A stretch of DNA of 64,000 nucleotides, from the NCBI GenBank assembly GCA_033065855.1, contig JAVXUO010002897.1, forward strand, positions 310,001 to 374,000, in the 5' to 3' direction. The first letter of the stretch is position 1. Every line of letters starts with the position of its first letter. Below the pieces are notes generated by a model that ran no database searches, was not told where the DNA came from, and saw only the letters and a program-made list of their open reading frames with translations. Position numbers and translations under genes: made by a program. Source of the DNA: Escallonia rubra. Its lineage: Eukaryota > Streptophyta > Magnoliopsida > Escalloniales > Escalloniaceae. Shown here one piece after another: positions 45,065 through 55,599 of this stretch.

Positions 45065-46019
45065 GGTATCAAACCTCATGCTTCATTCATGTTTAAGGCC
45101 AATATTAAGTATCAGTTCAGCAACTAACTCAATATTAAGTATCAGTTCTACTTGATACTGTGTCTTAGTGGTTTGACCCCTAGGACAAGACTTGAAATTT
45201 CTATTTGATACACCAATTTTAGGTGCTAATAGGCCCATGATAATGGCAGCGAGGGTGGTCATTAAGGTCAAATTTCACACGTACAAATTTCATGTCACTG
45301 TTCTTAGAAGGTCGTTTGTTTGTGTGAAGATTTCTTATCTGGGATCTCTCTCTCTCTCTTGAAAAAACCCCCTCTTTCTCTCTCTAAAAAAAGCCTTCCT
45401 TTCTTTCAGAGAGAGTGGCCCCAGCAGATCGAAATCTTCCATCTTCACTCCTGTCTCACCATGATCTAAGCTCCTTCAATGGTGTTGCCAACACTTTCAT
45501 TGACATTGTTGCTATCAAGCTCACGTATTGCATTTCGATCTGTCCTTCATGGTTGATTTTGTGGACTCAACTCCGCCACTCATCTCTATATATTTACATC
45601 TTCAGAAGGTTAGTAGTTAAATTAGGACCATGACTCACGTGGTTTGATCTTTATTTCAACAGCAGTTCTCTTGTCTGTGACACCTTGGTTGTGACAGAGC
45701 AATAGTAAATAGATCCTAGTGTTGATGCTTGTATGGCACTGTTTCACCCACCAAACACATCTTTTAACATGCCTTTAATTGCTTTGTTACAGGCCGAAGT
45801 TAGCTCGACTGATGCTACTGAGGTTGGCAATGGTGAAATATTCGACGAGCTAGGTGGATGATTGCCTTATGTGACCAGATTTGACGTTACGTTTGTTGGA
45901 ATATTTGTTCATTTTGGTAACCAAGCAACTGGTTGATTTAGATGTATTATTGTTCACTTTTAGTGGTATTCAACAAATGCTGAATATTTGTTATCTTCAG
46001 TTCATTATCGGATGTTGAC
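45065..46019. other. CACTA B 3' non-coding region
   Basis: CT-rich tract at 45345-45420. A short exon-like stretch at 45793-45861 (AEVSSTDATEVGNGEIFDEL followed by TGA) fits the final codons of the TNPA-like gene. Confidence 0.4.
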
Positions 46020-46460
46020 GTTGGATTATTATTTGTTATTTTTGCGACGGAATTAGCGACGGAATATTTCCCAAGCGACGGAACAATTCTCCTTTAGCGA
46101 CGGAAAAATATTAGCTCCAATATATGGTTTTGCTACGGAAAATTTGTCTTCTACAAAATTTGGCGACGGAATATCCGTCGCTAATGATTTTTTTAAAAAA
46201 ATTTAAAAATTATATTTATATTTCATTTATTTATTTTTAAAAAACTTAATTTTCTGAAAATTGCAAAATAGTTTTAGCGACGGACTTGCCGTCGCTAAAG
46301 GATGACCAAGTCCGTCGCTAAAGACGAAGGCATCACTGATGGAACACCAATTCCATCGGTAAAACCTTTAGCGACGAGGGTTTAGGCGACGGAATTTTTG
46401 TCGCTAAAGGCTTTAGCGACGGAATTTGCATATTTAGCGACGGAATTTTATTGTTATTTT
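46020..46460. repeat. Subterminal repeats of CACTA B, right end
   Basis: Dense TTTAGCGACGGAA units in both orientations (for example 46272, 46300, 46370, 46398, 46430), leading to TTTCTTGTAGTG. Confidence 0.88.
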
Positions 46461-46560
46461 TCTTGTAGTGAGCAGGCACATAGTTGTATTGCATAATTAC
46501 AATTACAAGTAAACTCGTTAAAAGGGTGCAAACGGATTTGAAAAACTGGTGCAAAACCTA

Positions 46561-46738
46561 CCTGAAAATCAAGAGACTGCAAGAGACATCAGCGGCAATG
46601 GCGGCGGCGGTCCTTTGGTTTTGAAGATCGGCGGCAGTGGTGACGGCGGTGGCGGTGGTAGGCTATATTCCATCGGGGGGTGGATTGCCGGGGATAGCGA
46701 TGGAAGTGGCAACGGAGGAAATATCGCAAGTGAGAGTT

Positions 46739-46781
<43 letters not shown>

Positions 46782-46840
46782 GGGAGAAAGAAAAGCAGAA
46801 GGGGGTCTGTGTTTTTAAGACCTTTACCGAAGGAACACAC
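46561..46840 (-). promoter_or_regulatory. CACTA A non-coding first exon
   Basis: Minus-strand leader containing a 37-base (CT)n run (46742-46778) and ending ...GATTTTCAG|GTAGG at 46560. It parallels the first exon of C. Confidence 0.45.
46742..46778. repeat. (GA)n microsatellite
   Basis: Thirty-seven bases of GA repeat within the CACTA A leader. Confidence 0.95.
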
Positions 46841-46859
46841 CCGTCGGTAAAAGTCCATT

Positions 46860-47150
46860 GAAAAAACCCCGCTTTCACCGACGGGTATTTTTACCAACGA
46901 AATTATTCCGTCACCTCTATGTTTTTAAAAATGATCAAAAATTAAAAAAACCTATAAAATATTTATCGACGGTACTTTTCGTCGGTAAAAAATCGTCGAT
47001 GAAAATACGTCGGTAAAACATTTTAACGACAGTGTTCCGTCGTTAAATATTTTTACCGACGGATTTTCATCGATGATTTTTCCTGTCGCTGAAATGACTT
47101 TTAGCGACGGAATTTCTTCCGACACTAAAAATCCGTTACTAAATCCCTCT
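46860..47150. repeat. Subterminal repeats of CACTA A, right end
   Basis: Mixed TTTTACCGACGGA and TTTTAGCGACGGA units. The ACCGACGG variant dominates here and is rarer at the left end. Confidence 0.8.
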
Positions 47151-47162
47151 TTTCTTGTAATA

Positions 47163-48949
47163 AGAAATATTTGGATCAGATCATCATTGTTTTCATTGAT
47201 GACATCTTAGCGCACTCAAAGTCAGAAAAGGGGCGTGTTGAGCAACTAAATGTTATCCTACAAACTTTGAAGGATGATCAATTGTATTCTAAGTTCAAGA
47301 AATGCGAGTTTTGGTTAGAGCAATTCATATTTCTAGAACATATGGTGTCTAAGGATCGAATAGTTTTTTTTACCTCTGAAAGATTATTGTGGTGACTGAT
47401 AAGTAGAGCCCTAGCACCGTTACAGAAGTGCGATGGTTTTTTTTTTTTTGGATTGATGGGTTAGTACCGTTGATTTTTAGGAGTTTCTGAGAATAGTTGT
47501 GCCTTTCACTCATTTTACTAGGAAGAACATTCAATTTGTTTGGAATGAGAAGTGTGAGTGCCAGTTTTCAGGTTGGGGTCTGCACCTGTGTTAACTTTAC
47601 CATCTGATCATGGAGGTTTTGTAATATGTAGTGATGCCTCAAAGAAAGACTTAGGTCGTGTTTCAATGCAGCGTGATTCGTATGTTTCTAGAGACCTCAA
47701 ACCTTATGAACAAAACTAACCCACCTCATAAGAGTTTTTGATTTCTGGCAACGGATGTTTTGCTCAGTTTTTTGGTATGGTGCTCTATATGTCTAACTTT
47801 TGAGGGGGATGGTGATGTATATCTTGTGTAGAGTGTTCTCTTTCACATAATAAACTGGTGAAAACTCTTAGTGATGGCAAAAATTTGAAATTTTAGGATT
47901 TCTGAGGTTTTAAGTTTGGACTAAGCTAGTTTTAATTATTATAAGGACGTTTTATGATTTTCTCCTATCTGTTTTCGTCCTCCTAGTGACTCAGTTTTGT
48001 GTGCTCTATAGCATAGTAAGTAAGATTTGATGCCTCGTCTCAGCATAATTATGTAGCCCTTAAATATAAAAAGAAATTTTTTCTTATAATGCTCAGCAAA
48101 CTAAAGTCATGGTGGCAACTTTTGCAATTTGAAAGTTTGTAGTTCATTGGTTTGAAAATGCCAAAACCGTTCATATAAGACCTATAAGAAGGAAGTTGGG
48201 TTTATGGGGTATGCTTTCATTTTGATTGCTTATGGTTAGGTTTCTTGACTCAAAGGGATGCATGATTCTGTTTATTGGAAGGCCTTCATTGGCGTAAGGT
48301 TTCTGATCTAATGTTACCATTCTGCTTGGTGTGGATATGTATTTAGGTTTTGGTTAGTGATATTGAATGAGTTGACAAGGATCGGTTAAAAAACAAATGC
48401 TCAGGTATTTGTTTTATCTGGTGTCTGTGAGCTATACTCTTTTAAGGTTTTGATTAAATTTGCCGGTTATCCTTTATATAGAGGTTCCAAGAACATTTCC
48501 CAATGGCTCAATTTGTAATATCAGGTTTACTATTAGAACCGTGTTAGATTAACCTTTAGGGTGTATTATTCAAACAAATATGTGATTAGAATGTGAAATT
48601 GTTTTTGTTTTGGTTGTTAGTGAATACGGGGCATTGAAGTTGTGAAATATTTGGTTGCCCTATCTCTTTCATGAGTCATAATGAAGTAAGACAACCTTGA
48701 AATCACGTCAAAAGTAGCGATTTCTAGTGAACTGTCTTTTTGCTATTTATGGGGGCACCTAGCATGAGAAAAATCAAAAAGTTTAACAGGAACGAGGTAA
48801 TATGACACGTGATTAGGATATCGCAATGTGCGTTACTTTGGCTAATCGAGAAACTTGTTTTGTTAAAGAATATATAAGATTGTAAATTCTTCCTTCTGGT
48901 TGAGTCTGTGAAGGATACTGGTATTTGATTCGTTTAAGAGGAAGAAAGC
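47163..48949 (+). pseudogene. Gypsy pol remnant, reverse transcriptase to integrase
   Basis: Continues directly from 21764: YLDQIIIVFIDDILAHSKSE holds the RT active-site FIDD, then QLYSKFKKCEFWLEQFIFLE. The thumb and RNase H follow in broken frames (TLPSDHGGFVICSDASKKDL at about 47598). Integrase pieces are fragmentary (TKVMVATFAI region, ELTRIG-like at 48370). Ends at the solo-LTR insertion. Confidence 0.8.
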
Positions 48950-51900
48950 TGTAACATCCCGGAATTTTCTGGAACGTTAGACACTCAATCTATCAATTCA
49001 CTAAAACAATACTCAATCGATCGATAAAACTAAGACATAGTGTCCTCTACCTCAATAAATAATGCAACAAACTATCAGAGCAACTATCTGTCAATCAAAC
49101 TATACTCTCAATCAACTGTCGTAATTGAAATACCAAATCTAAGTCTAAGAAAATTTAAACAAAGACGTTTCACCCACTCAGGGGTTCTAATGACCAAAAC
49201 TAAAACTAAATTCCTCTTTCCTGTGCTCGGATCTATTCCACACCCAATGCGATCTATTGTTACGAAGAAGTTACGGAACAATTTACAAATGCAATTCAAT
49301 GATCATCTTTTCAAGAATTTCAAAAAAATCATACTAATTCCCAATAGAATTTTCAGATACGATGCGAACAATCACAGATAATATTGAACATGAGCAATTA
49401 CAAAGCCACACAGGCAATGCAGGGTAATCACTTAGCAAAGCCACAAAGGGGATGCTCACTGACACTTTACACCGGCTAGTCCGTCAAGGCACTAGCCCAC
49501 ACCAATACACCGGCTAGTCCGTCAAGGCACTAGCCCACACCAATACACCGGCTAGTCCGTCAAGGTACTAGCCCACACCAATACACCGGCTAGTCCGTCA
49601 AGGTACTAGCCCACACCAATATCCTCCAACATACACCAACTCCCGCCAAACACTTTGATGCAAATTCTCATGTCAATATGCAAAATGACAACAAACGATA
49701 ATACAATGATTAAATCGATGCACAACAAGAAATAAACACAGAGCATCGAAATGATTTCCAATAAACGCTTAAGGCTCAAGAAAAAGGGTATCAAGGCAAA
49801 TAACGCATTCTCAAACAAATATAATAGAGTCCAAAGAAATTCGATAGCAATTTTGAAAAATATATACGAGAAAAAATTGATGAATTGAGTTTCAGATAGA
49901 AATCCCTTACCTCGATCCACGCTATGCAATATTAATTGACATCGATCCAAAAGTCGTTGAATTAACCTAAATTGACAAATTCATTTATTATAAAAATAAT
50001 CTACACTACTATACTATAAACCCTATTATCAACTACCCAAACGGCGCTCACTTCTAACCCCAGAATGACGCAACTCAAAACGGTTCCCGCGCACGGCCAA
50101 CCTAGTCGAACACACTGTATGCTCTCTAATGCGTAATGATATCCCGAGATTCGTAATAAATTTTAATAAAACACTTTCGTAGCTTAAAACATTGTAGAGA
50201 GTCAAAATATGAATTTTCTAAAAATTTGAATATTTTCGAATTAAAAATAATTTCTTTAAATACACTAAAAACCCATAAATTGCCAAAATTTCTTTTAGCT
50301 TAAAATAAAGTCCCATAATAAAGTCCCATAATTTTTGTAATAGCTTTAAAATATGTATAAAAGTTATAGAAATTTAAATCATAAATTAAAAGGTATTAAA
50401 ACTATTTTTAAACTATTCGTTTTGCTAAAACCAATGCGATACGTAAACCATAGAAAATAAACTCCAAAAATATTCAAATTCAAAATGAGTCTTATTCATA
50501 TCATAAAGACATTACTCTAAATTTTCCCTGAACATTTTCTGGGTTTAAAGGCTCCAAAAGAAGTTTTACAATTCTATGTTTACAGAAAATATTAAAAATA
50601 TAAATAGTTTCAGAAAATAATAAACTTTTGCCAGAAATCCTAATATAGGCTAAGGTATCATACTTTAAAATTTCACGTTAACGATAAGCGTGCGCTAGTG
50701 TATGCACGTGCCGAACTTAACGTGAACCCGTTACCAAACCGTATGTCCCTTCTTTTCCCTATGTACCCACACACTTCCTGTTCACAGCATTTCCCCACAC
50801 ACAGAGCTGTCTCTTGGCAGCTCCACGCACACAGATATAACTACACCAACACATTCATGCCCTCCTCAACCATTTATACACATGTATAAATACCCACAAG
50901 ACCACACAATCACACTCTCACAAAACCATTGCACCCTGTTTTCACGCAGTCACACACCAAGCACACACACCTCACAGCACTCACACACACACCCCGTCAA
51001 CCAGCTCCATCTCTCCATTTTTCTTTAAAGTTTCTCTATAGTACATAAGTTATTCTAGCCAAACTCCAGTCACCACAAAACTATGCTGCTTGGATATAGA
51101 AATAAAGCCACATATTCTGATCCCGGTAACAACAGAACTCATCAAAAGCAAACACATCAAGCCCCTCAAGGTTTCAGGTCAGTTGCTCGACAGAAAGAAA
51201 TGAGGAGTTCCTTAATCATGTCACCAGACACGGCCCCTCTAACTGGGTCCTGCCATGTCTTAAACAGATCTTGGATGAGCTCTTGCCGATGGGCTTGAGC
51301 ACAGACCAACCCAGCATACTTGGTGATCTCCGGCCAATCTTGAGAAGATCCCTGTAGAAAATAATGCGCTGTGGTTTTTGGCCAGTGTACTCACAGACCC
51401 ATATTCACACTAAACACATAGTAAATCCTCACGGCCACATCAAATCTCACAGCTCCCTCAAACCCACACAAACGCGCACACGACGGTAGCCATGCCCCCA
51501 CTTCATGCACACTCACATACATCTCTCGGCAAATCCCAAAACACACCCATAAAATTGAAAAATCTGAGAACAATTTGCTAGAAAGCTTACCAGAAAATCA
51601 TTGCTATCGTTGGAAACTTCGCCGGAACAGTTCCTTCGATCCCTTCTCTTCTCTCTCCCCCGGTATCTCTCTCTGCCGCAATAGGTCTCCAACAAAGCCT
51701 ATGACGGCTCATCACTATTCTATAATCTATACATAATAACCCTAATTTGGAACATAACCAAAAACACCCCCCTCAAATTTTCTTTGGCTATTCTTATTTT
51801 TACCTGAAGCCTTTTTTTCTTTAATAAAAAGGTCCACAATAATATTCATGATATGATTTTCATGCTAGAAACTTTTTAATAGGTTTGCCACATGACCCCG

Positions 51901-52151
51901 CTTCACTATTCGTCACTAAAAGTCGTTACTTAGTACATCAATGTTAAAAGAAATTTTAATTGTCGCTAAAAGTTACTAAATAAAATATCAACGCTAATTG
52001 AAAGAAAATTTGTCGCTAAAAATATACATCAATGCTAAGTATTTAAAAAAATAACGTCGCTAAAAACTGGTAATAAAAATGTCGATGCTTAAAAATATAT
52101 TCGCCGCTAAATTTTATTTTAATAATCCGTATAAAATATCGGGGTGTTACA
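48950..52151 (-). repeat. Solo LTR of a Tekay-like gypsy element
   Basis: Edges TGTAACATCCCGG (48950) and CGGGGTGTTACA (to 52151), with exact 5-base target duplication AAAGC at 48945-48949 and 52152-52156. Length 3.2 kb, non-coding. Orientation is taken as minus because its left edge, reverse-complemented, ends CTAACGTTCCAGAAAATTCC-GGGATGTTACA, matching the host LTR end TAACGCTCCGAAAATTC. Inside lie four copies of a 45-base repeat CACCGGCTAGTCCGTCAAGG (49475-49610). Near the 52151 edge are repeated GTCGCTAAAA words. No internal region remains: a product of LTR-LTR recombination. Confidence 0.88.
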
Positions 52152-52156
52152 AAAGC

Positions 52157-53012
52157 TTATATGTTTTTCTCGATTTTGAAAGCATTGCCCCTATAAGCTA
52201 AAATTCTAAAGTAAGATCTTTGGCCTAATACTAGGATGTTTAGTTTATTATGGTAAGGCTTTTGCACAAAGGTTCATTTTGTGCTTAGAGTTAAGTTCTG
52301 CCATCACTTAAGATTTTGGGAGAGTGCAATGAGATGTTTGCACAAAGATGGCCAGACGAGTGCTTGGCATTTATAAGGTAATTAATTAGTATAACAAGTC
52401 TAGTTGGTAAGTATTTTTCTTTTTATCCTAGAAGCTTTAAGATCTTAGCGCTGCATATATTCAGTGATTCCTAGGACAAACTTCCTATAACAGGGGAATG
52501 ATTTACAACCCATTAAAAAGATTAAAAAAATGGAATGAAAAGTTTGACTTATTTGGCCGTGGACTATTTTATAATTTTCTAACTTATGTTGGGCCATTGG
52601 AGTAGTTTGATTAGTTTCACATTGTTGAATTAGTAGTTGATGGAGAGATATGTCATTAAGTCCAATGTAAACTGATTTGGAAATTAGAGATCTTAGGGAA
52701 ATTTTGAGTATTATAGATTTTTTTTCCGGTATAAAGGTTTATAGGATTGAAGGTGTGTTGTATTATTGAGAGGCTTGCGAGGTAGCAATGGAAAAGAAAG
52801 ACGGAGTGCATGAGGAGGAAGCCTAAAAGCCACTTATACCAGCTTGTGTATTCCGATTCGATTCAAGAGTTTCAGTCATTTCCTTGATTAAAGTTTAACA
52901 ATAGAACCACGAAATTGAGGAGGCCACTTGGGAGGTTGAAAAATCAATGCGACATGTATCCGCACCTTTTTCGCGCCTTAGGTATATTTTAATTCTGAGG
53001 ACGGAATTTTTG
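52157..53012 (+). pseudogene. Gypsy integrase/chromodomain remnant
   Basis: Fragmentary. The end is readable: the 'EEATWEVE..M...YPHLF' chromodomain tail appears in broken frames at about 52915-52975 (DMYPHLF), followed by the typical FNSEDGIFVLGG run-out just before the polypurine tract. Confidence 0.65.
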
Positions 53013-53028
53013 TTTTAGGGGGAGAGGA
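53013..53028 (+). other. Polypurine tract of the gypsy element
   Basis: TTTTAGGGGGAGAGGA immediately before TGTAAGACCCCG. Confidence 0.8.
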
Positions 53029-53629
53029 TGTAAGACCCCGCATATTTAAATTGCTTTTAAAAAAGAAAAAAAAATAAAGAATTAGAGAGTTTGGGAACAG
53101 AATTGGTATTTTGAAATTATAATTGTTTTAGGAATATAAGTATATACCTTTGGATATCTGATGACTTAGTACAATATATTCCGAAGGAACTTCAGAGCCT
53201 CCAAAGCATCTCAAGGAATAAAGCTTTTAAGATTTTGATCATCACTTTGAGGTAAGATCATATTTATTCTTTTTTGGATTGGAGTTCATGGTAAGAATCA
53301 CATGAATTATTGCGATTGTTAGTCTAATTGAGAATTTGGGTATTAGGATTTTTGATACAATTCGATTGTGAACATCAAGACCTTAATTTAAACTGCATGA
53401 TTGAAGGTAAGGGTTTACTACCTTTGAAAACCAAATCAGCTTTGGACCAACCGGTCGTATGTTTATAAGAAAGAATCCCTTCAATTATTGACTTATCAAT
53501 GGATTTGTTGGAACTTATTTCTTAAAGGTTGGTTTTTATTGTAAATCTGAGATTTCATGGCCTCGATTTATCTAAGCCTAGTGGATTATGTCTGTTGATA
53601 ATCAGTTTTTATGGATCAGATTCACTGTA
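53029..53629 (+). repeat. Right LTR of the gypsy element (3'-truncated)
   Basis: Starts TGTAAGACCCCGCATATTT. Its last 199 bases match 19654-19852. Homology stops at 53629 (TTCACTGTA), so the remaining 1.3 kb or so expected from the left LTR is missing. Confidence 0.8.
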
Positions 53630-54212
53630 AAAGGTCCCGCCTTAGGACATATCCCGCGCGTAAGAAAGAGTGACCCACAGTCTGTTCTTACAGCCTGCAT
53701 GCGCCACCACCCTACCTCGTCTCCTTGGACACAGATCCTCTGGTGTAACGTGGGTTAGAGCAGAGGTGCTGTTTAGAGTATCTGGTTCATTGAGAGAAAT
53801 CTATAGGTAAAGAGAGAACCACTAAAATGTTGCCTCCAAAAATTCTAAACAACTTTCGTTTTTTTTTTTTTGTGTAACATGAAGAAAGCAACATTGTATT
53901 ACATGATGGTGAGGGGCTCCCTCTCCTTCTTGCTTCCTCCTCTTGTTTGACTCTTAAACACCACTTCAGATTCATTTAACAACAAACTCGAACCTATGTG
54001 CAACTACATCAAAGAAAAAGGTTCTTGTTATGAAATCAAGACATGAAAGTAGACATAATTTGAAATCAAAACAAATGAGTATGATGAAAACTGAAACCCA
54101 ATTGGCAATTAGGTTTCTCTTTGACTTTAAAAGCATGAAATGACTTCATAGATCTCTCTGACAATGGAGTTTCGATTCAAAATTAAAACACATCCAATGC
54201 AAGGCATGATAA
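53630..54212. other. No recognisable gene
   Basis: Starts AAAGGTCCCGCCTTAGGACA, distinctly richer in G/C than its surroundings for about 150 bases, origin unknown. The rest is ordinary AT-rich DNA. GATAA at 54208-54212 is the copia target duplication. Confidence 0.4.
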
Positions 54213-55180
54213 TGTTGGTGAATGGTTACGTGACTGAAAGAAAGTTGGCCTCGAGACACATTGTAAAACGCTTTCCCTAAGTTTATATTTGTCCCCACCT
54301 AAAACTGTGTACATCGGGTTGCTGACAAATATCCTCCAAGATAAAATGAAGTGCACCAGTGAATAGCGTTTGCACACACGATATTCACCCCACAGATGAG
54401 TGTATGAAATTCTTGATAATGGTTTTACAAGTAAGAAATTCTGTAAAAATTTCTCGTTGTAAAAGATCTACAGAAAGGAAATAAGAAAAGAGAGTAGAGG
54501 CTAATTATTAGGTCCGAAAATCTAACCATTGTGCTCTATTTATAAAGAACTAGTGCTTGCTAATCAAGGGTCACACCTTTTCATCGTGCACCCAAGCAAT
54601 TTGGACCGTTGGATCAGAAATCATTAAGATTAACGGTCCAGATCTGGACTGGTAACTAACCAGCTCCCAACAGGTGGGTCTGCCCCGAACTGGCACAACC
54701 CAGCAACCCAACGGGTGCAACCGTTTGGGTATAACCTGAACCGGTACAAGTGTAACCAATCAGCTGCCAAAGTCGGATCTGATCCGACCCAATCCGTTGC
54801 ACCGGTATGGTGGCCCATATTTGATCACGAAAACTTTAAGGCGTCTAATCGTGTCTAGCGATGATGCACATGTGTGAAGTGCAAAGTGCACCATCAAAGC
54901 GCTACATTGCACCTCACAGCTCACTGTCACACTCGCATGCGTGCTTGCGTGCGTGTGATCGTTTCTCGTATGGTGTTTCGCACCATACTTGGTGCACATG
55001 CATACACCTTAGCATACCACATAAGTATTAAAGTAAGTGGAGCTCTTTATTATATACCCACTTACTTTTCCAATTCTCTTATATGTGGGATTCCTCCCTC
55101 TTTGCCTCTTCGCCTTTCTTTCATCATTTTGACACATAAAATGAACCAAAATTGACACAATATTTTGGAAAACACTAACA
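54213..55180 (-). repeat. Copia 3' LTR
   Basis: 968 bases. Shares ACTGAAAGAAAGTTGGC, CGATATTCACCCCA.AGATG, TGGACCGTTGGATCAGAAA and CAATATTTTGGAAAACACTA with the other LTR. Confidence 0.92.
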
Positions 55181-55192
55181 ATCCCCACCATT
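55181..55192 (-). other. Copia polypurine tract
   Basis: On the minus strand AATGGTGGGGAT directly precedes TGTTAGTG of the 3' LTR. Confidence 0.75.
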
Positions 55193-55599
55193 TTATAAAA
55201 TATAAAACAAAAGGCCAGATCTTATTATCCAGTGAAGTACATGCATAAATGAAAATGTCTTACGACTTGAATCTTCACTTAGTGACTACATAACAAGACT
55301 AATCTGAATAGTGCGGTAGATAAACTTTGAACCACCGATCCCTGTTGACTAGCCGGTCACATATCATACATGGAACTCCTATCCATACACAAATCCAGAA
55401 AACTGCTTATACAATAAAGGCCTTGTAATTTGTATCTTGTTTTTTATGAGTGCTCTAGAGCTAAGCCCTTAAACTTGACAGAAGCGGCCCCGCCCCACTT
55501 CACACTCACTAGTCAGGTCTATCAAGAGTGTACCGTAACTAACACTCCAAAGAAGGATCCTTTTATAGACCTATTAAGAGCGTAATTCTCACCCTATTC

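Larger units (their letters stand above)
28209..46470 (+). mobile_element. CACTA element B (middle of three)
   Basis: Perfect 12-base ends CACTACAAGAAA (28209) and TTTCTTGTAGTG (to 46470). Target duplication AGC at 28206-28208 and 46471-46473. Genes run on the plus strand, opposite to A and C. Net length without C and the Pack-MULE is about 5.9 kb. A likely first-exon donor (GCCAG|GTAATT) lies at 28821. Only the transposase N-terminus (43366-43815) and the end of the TNPA-like gene (44690-45064) remain, so it cannot move by itself. Confidence 0.92.
21765..47162 (-). mobile_element. CACTA element A (outermost of three)
   Basis: Left terminus CACTACAAGAAA at 21765. The right terminus TTTCTTGTAATA ends at 47162 and is a decayed form of TTTCTTGTAGTG. 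Target duplication AGA at 21762-21764 and 47163-47165, as expected for CACTA (3 bases). Without inserted element B it is about 7.1 kb. Genes run on the minus strand, with promoter and first exon at the right end. It is a deletion derivative: the transposase core present in C (about 34672 to 37833) is missing. It also contains Helitron-like DNA (25880-26780). Confidence 0.9.
19654..53629 (+). mobile_element. Old Ty3/gypsy retrotransposon, host of the nested stack
   Basis: Left LTR, primer site, protease/reverse-transcriptase remnants, RNase H, integrase and chromodomain-like remnants, polypurine tract and right LTR can be followed in order. A 25.4-kb CACTA stack (21765-47162) and a 3.2-kb solo LTR (48950-52151) interrupt it. 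A 199-base segment is shared by both LTRs (19654-19852 and 53431-53629) at roughly 95 percent identity by eye. Gag is missing, pol is frameshifted and stopped in many places, and both LTRs are truncated at their outer ends. Layout and LTR termini fit a chromovirus, Tekay/Del-like. It is dead, and it is the oldest layer here. Confidence 0.85.
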
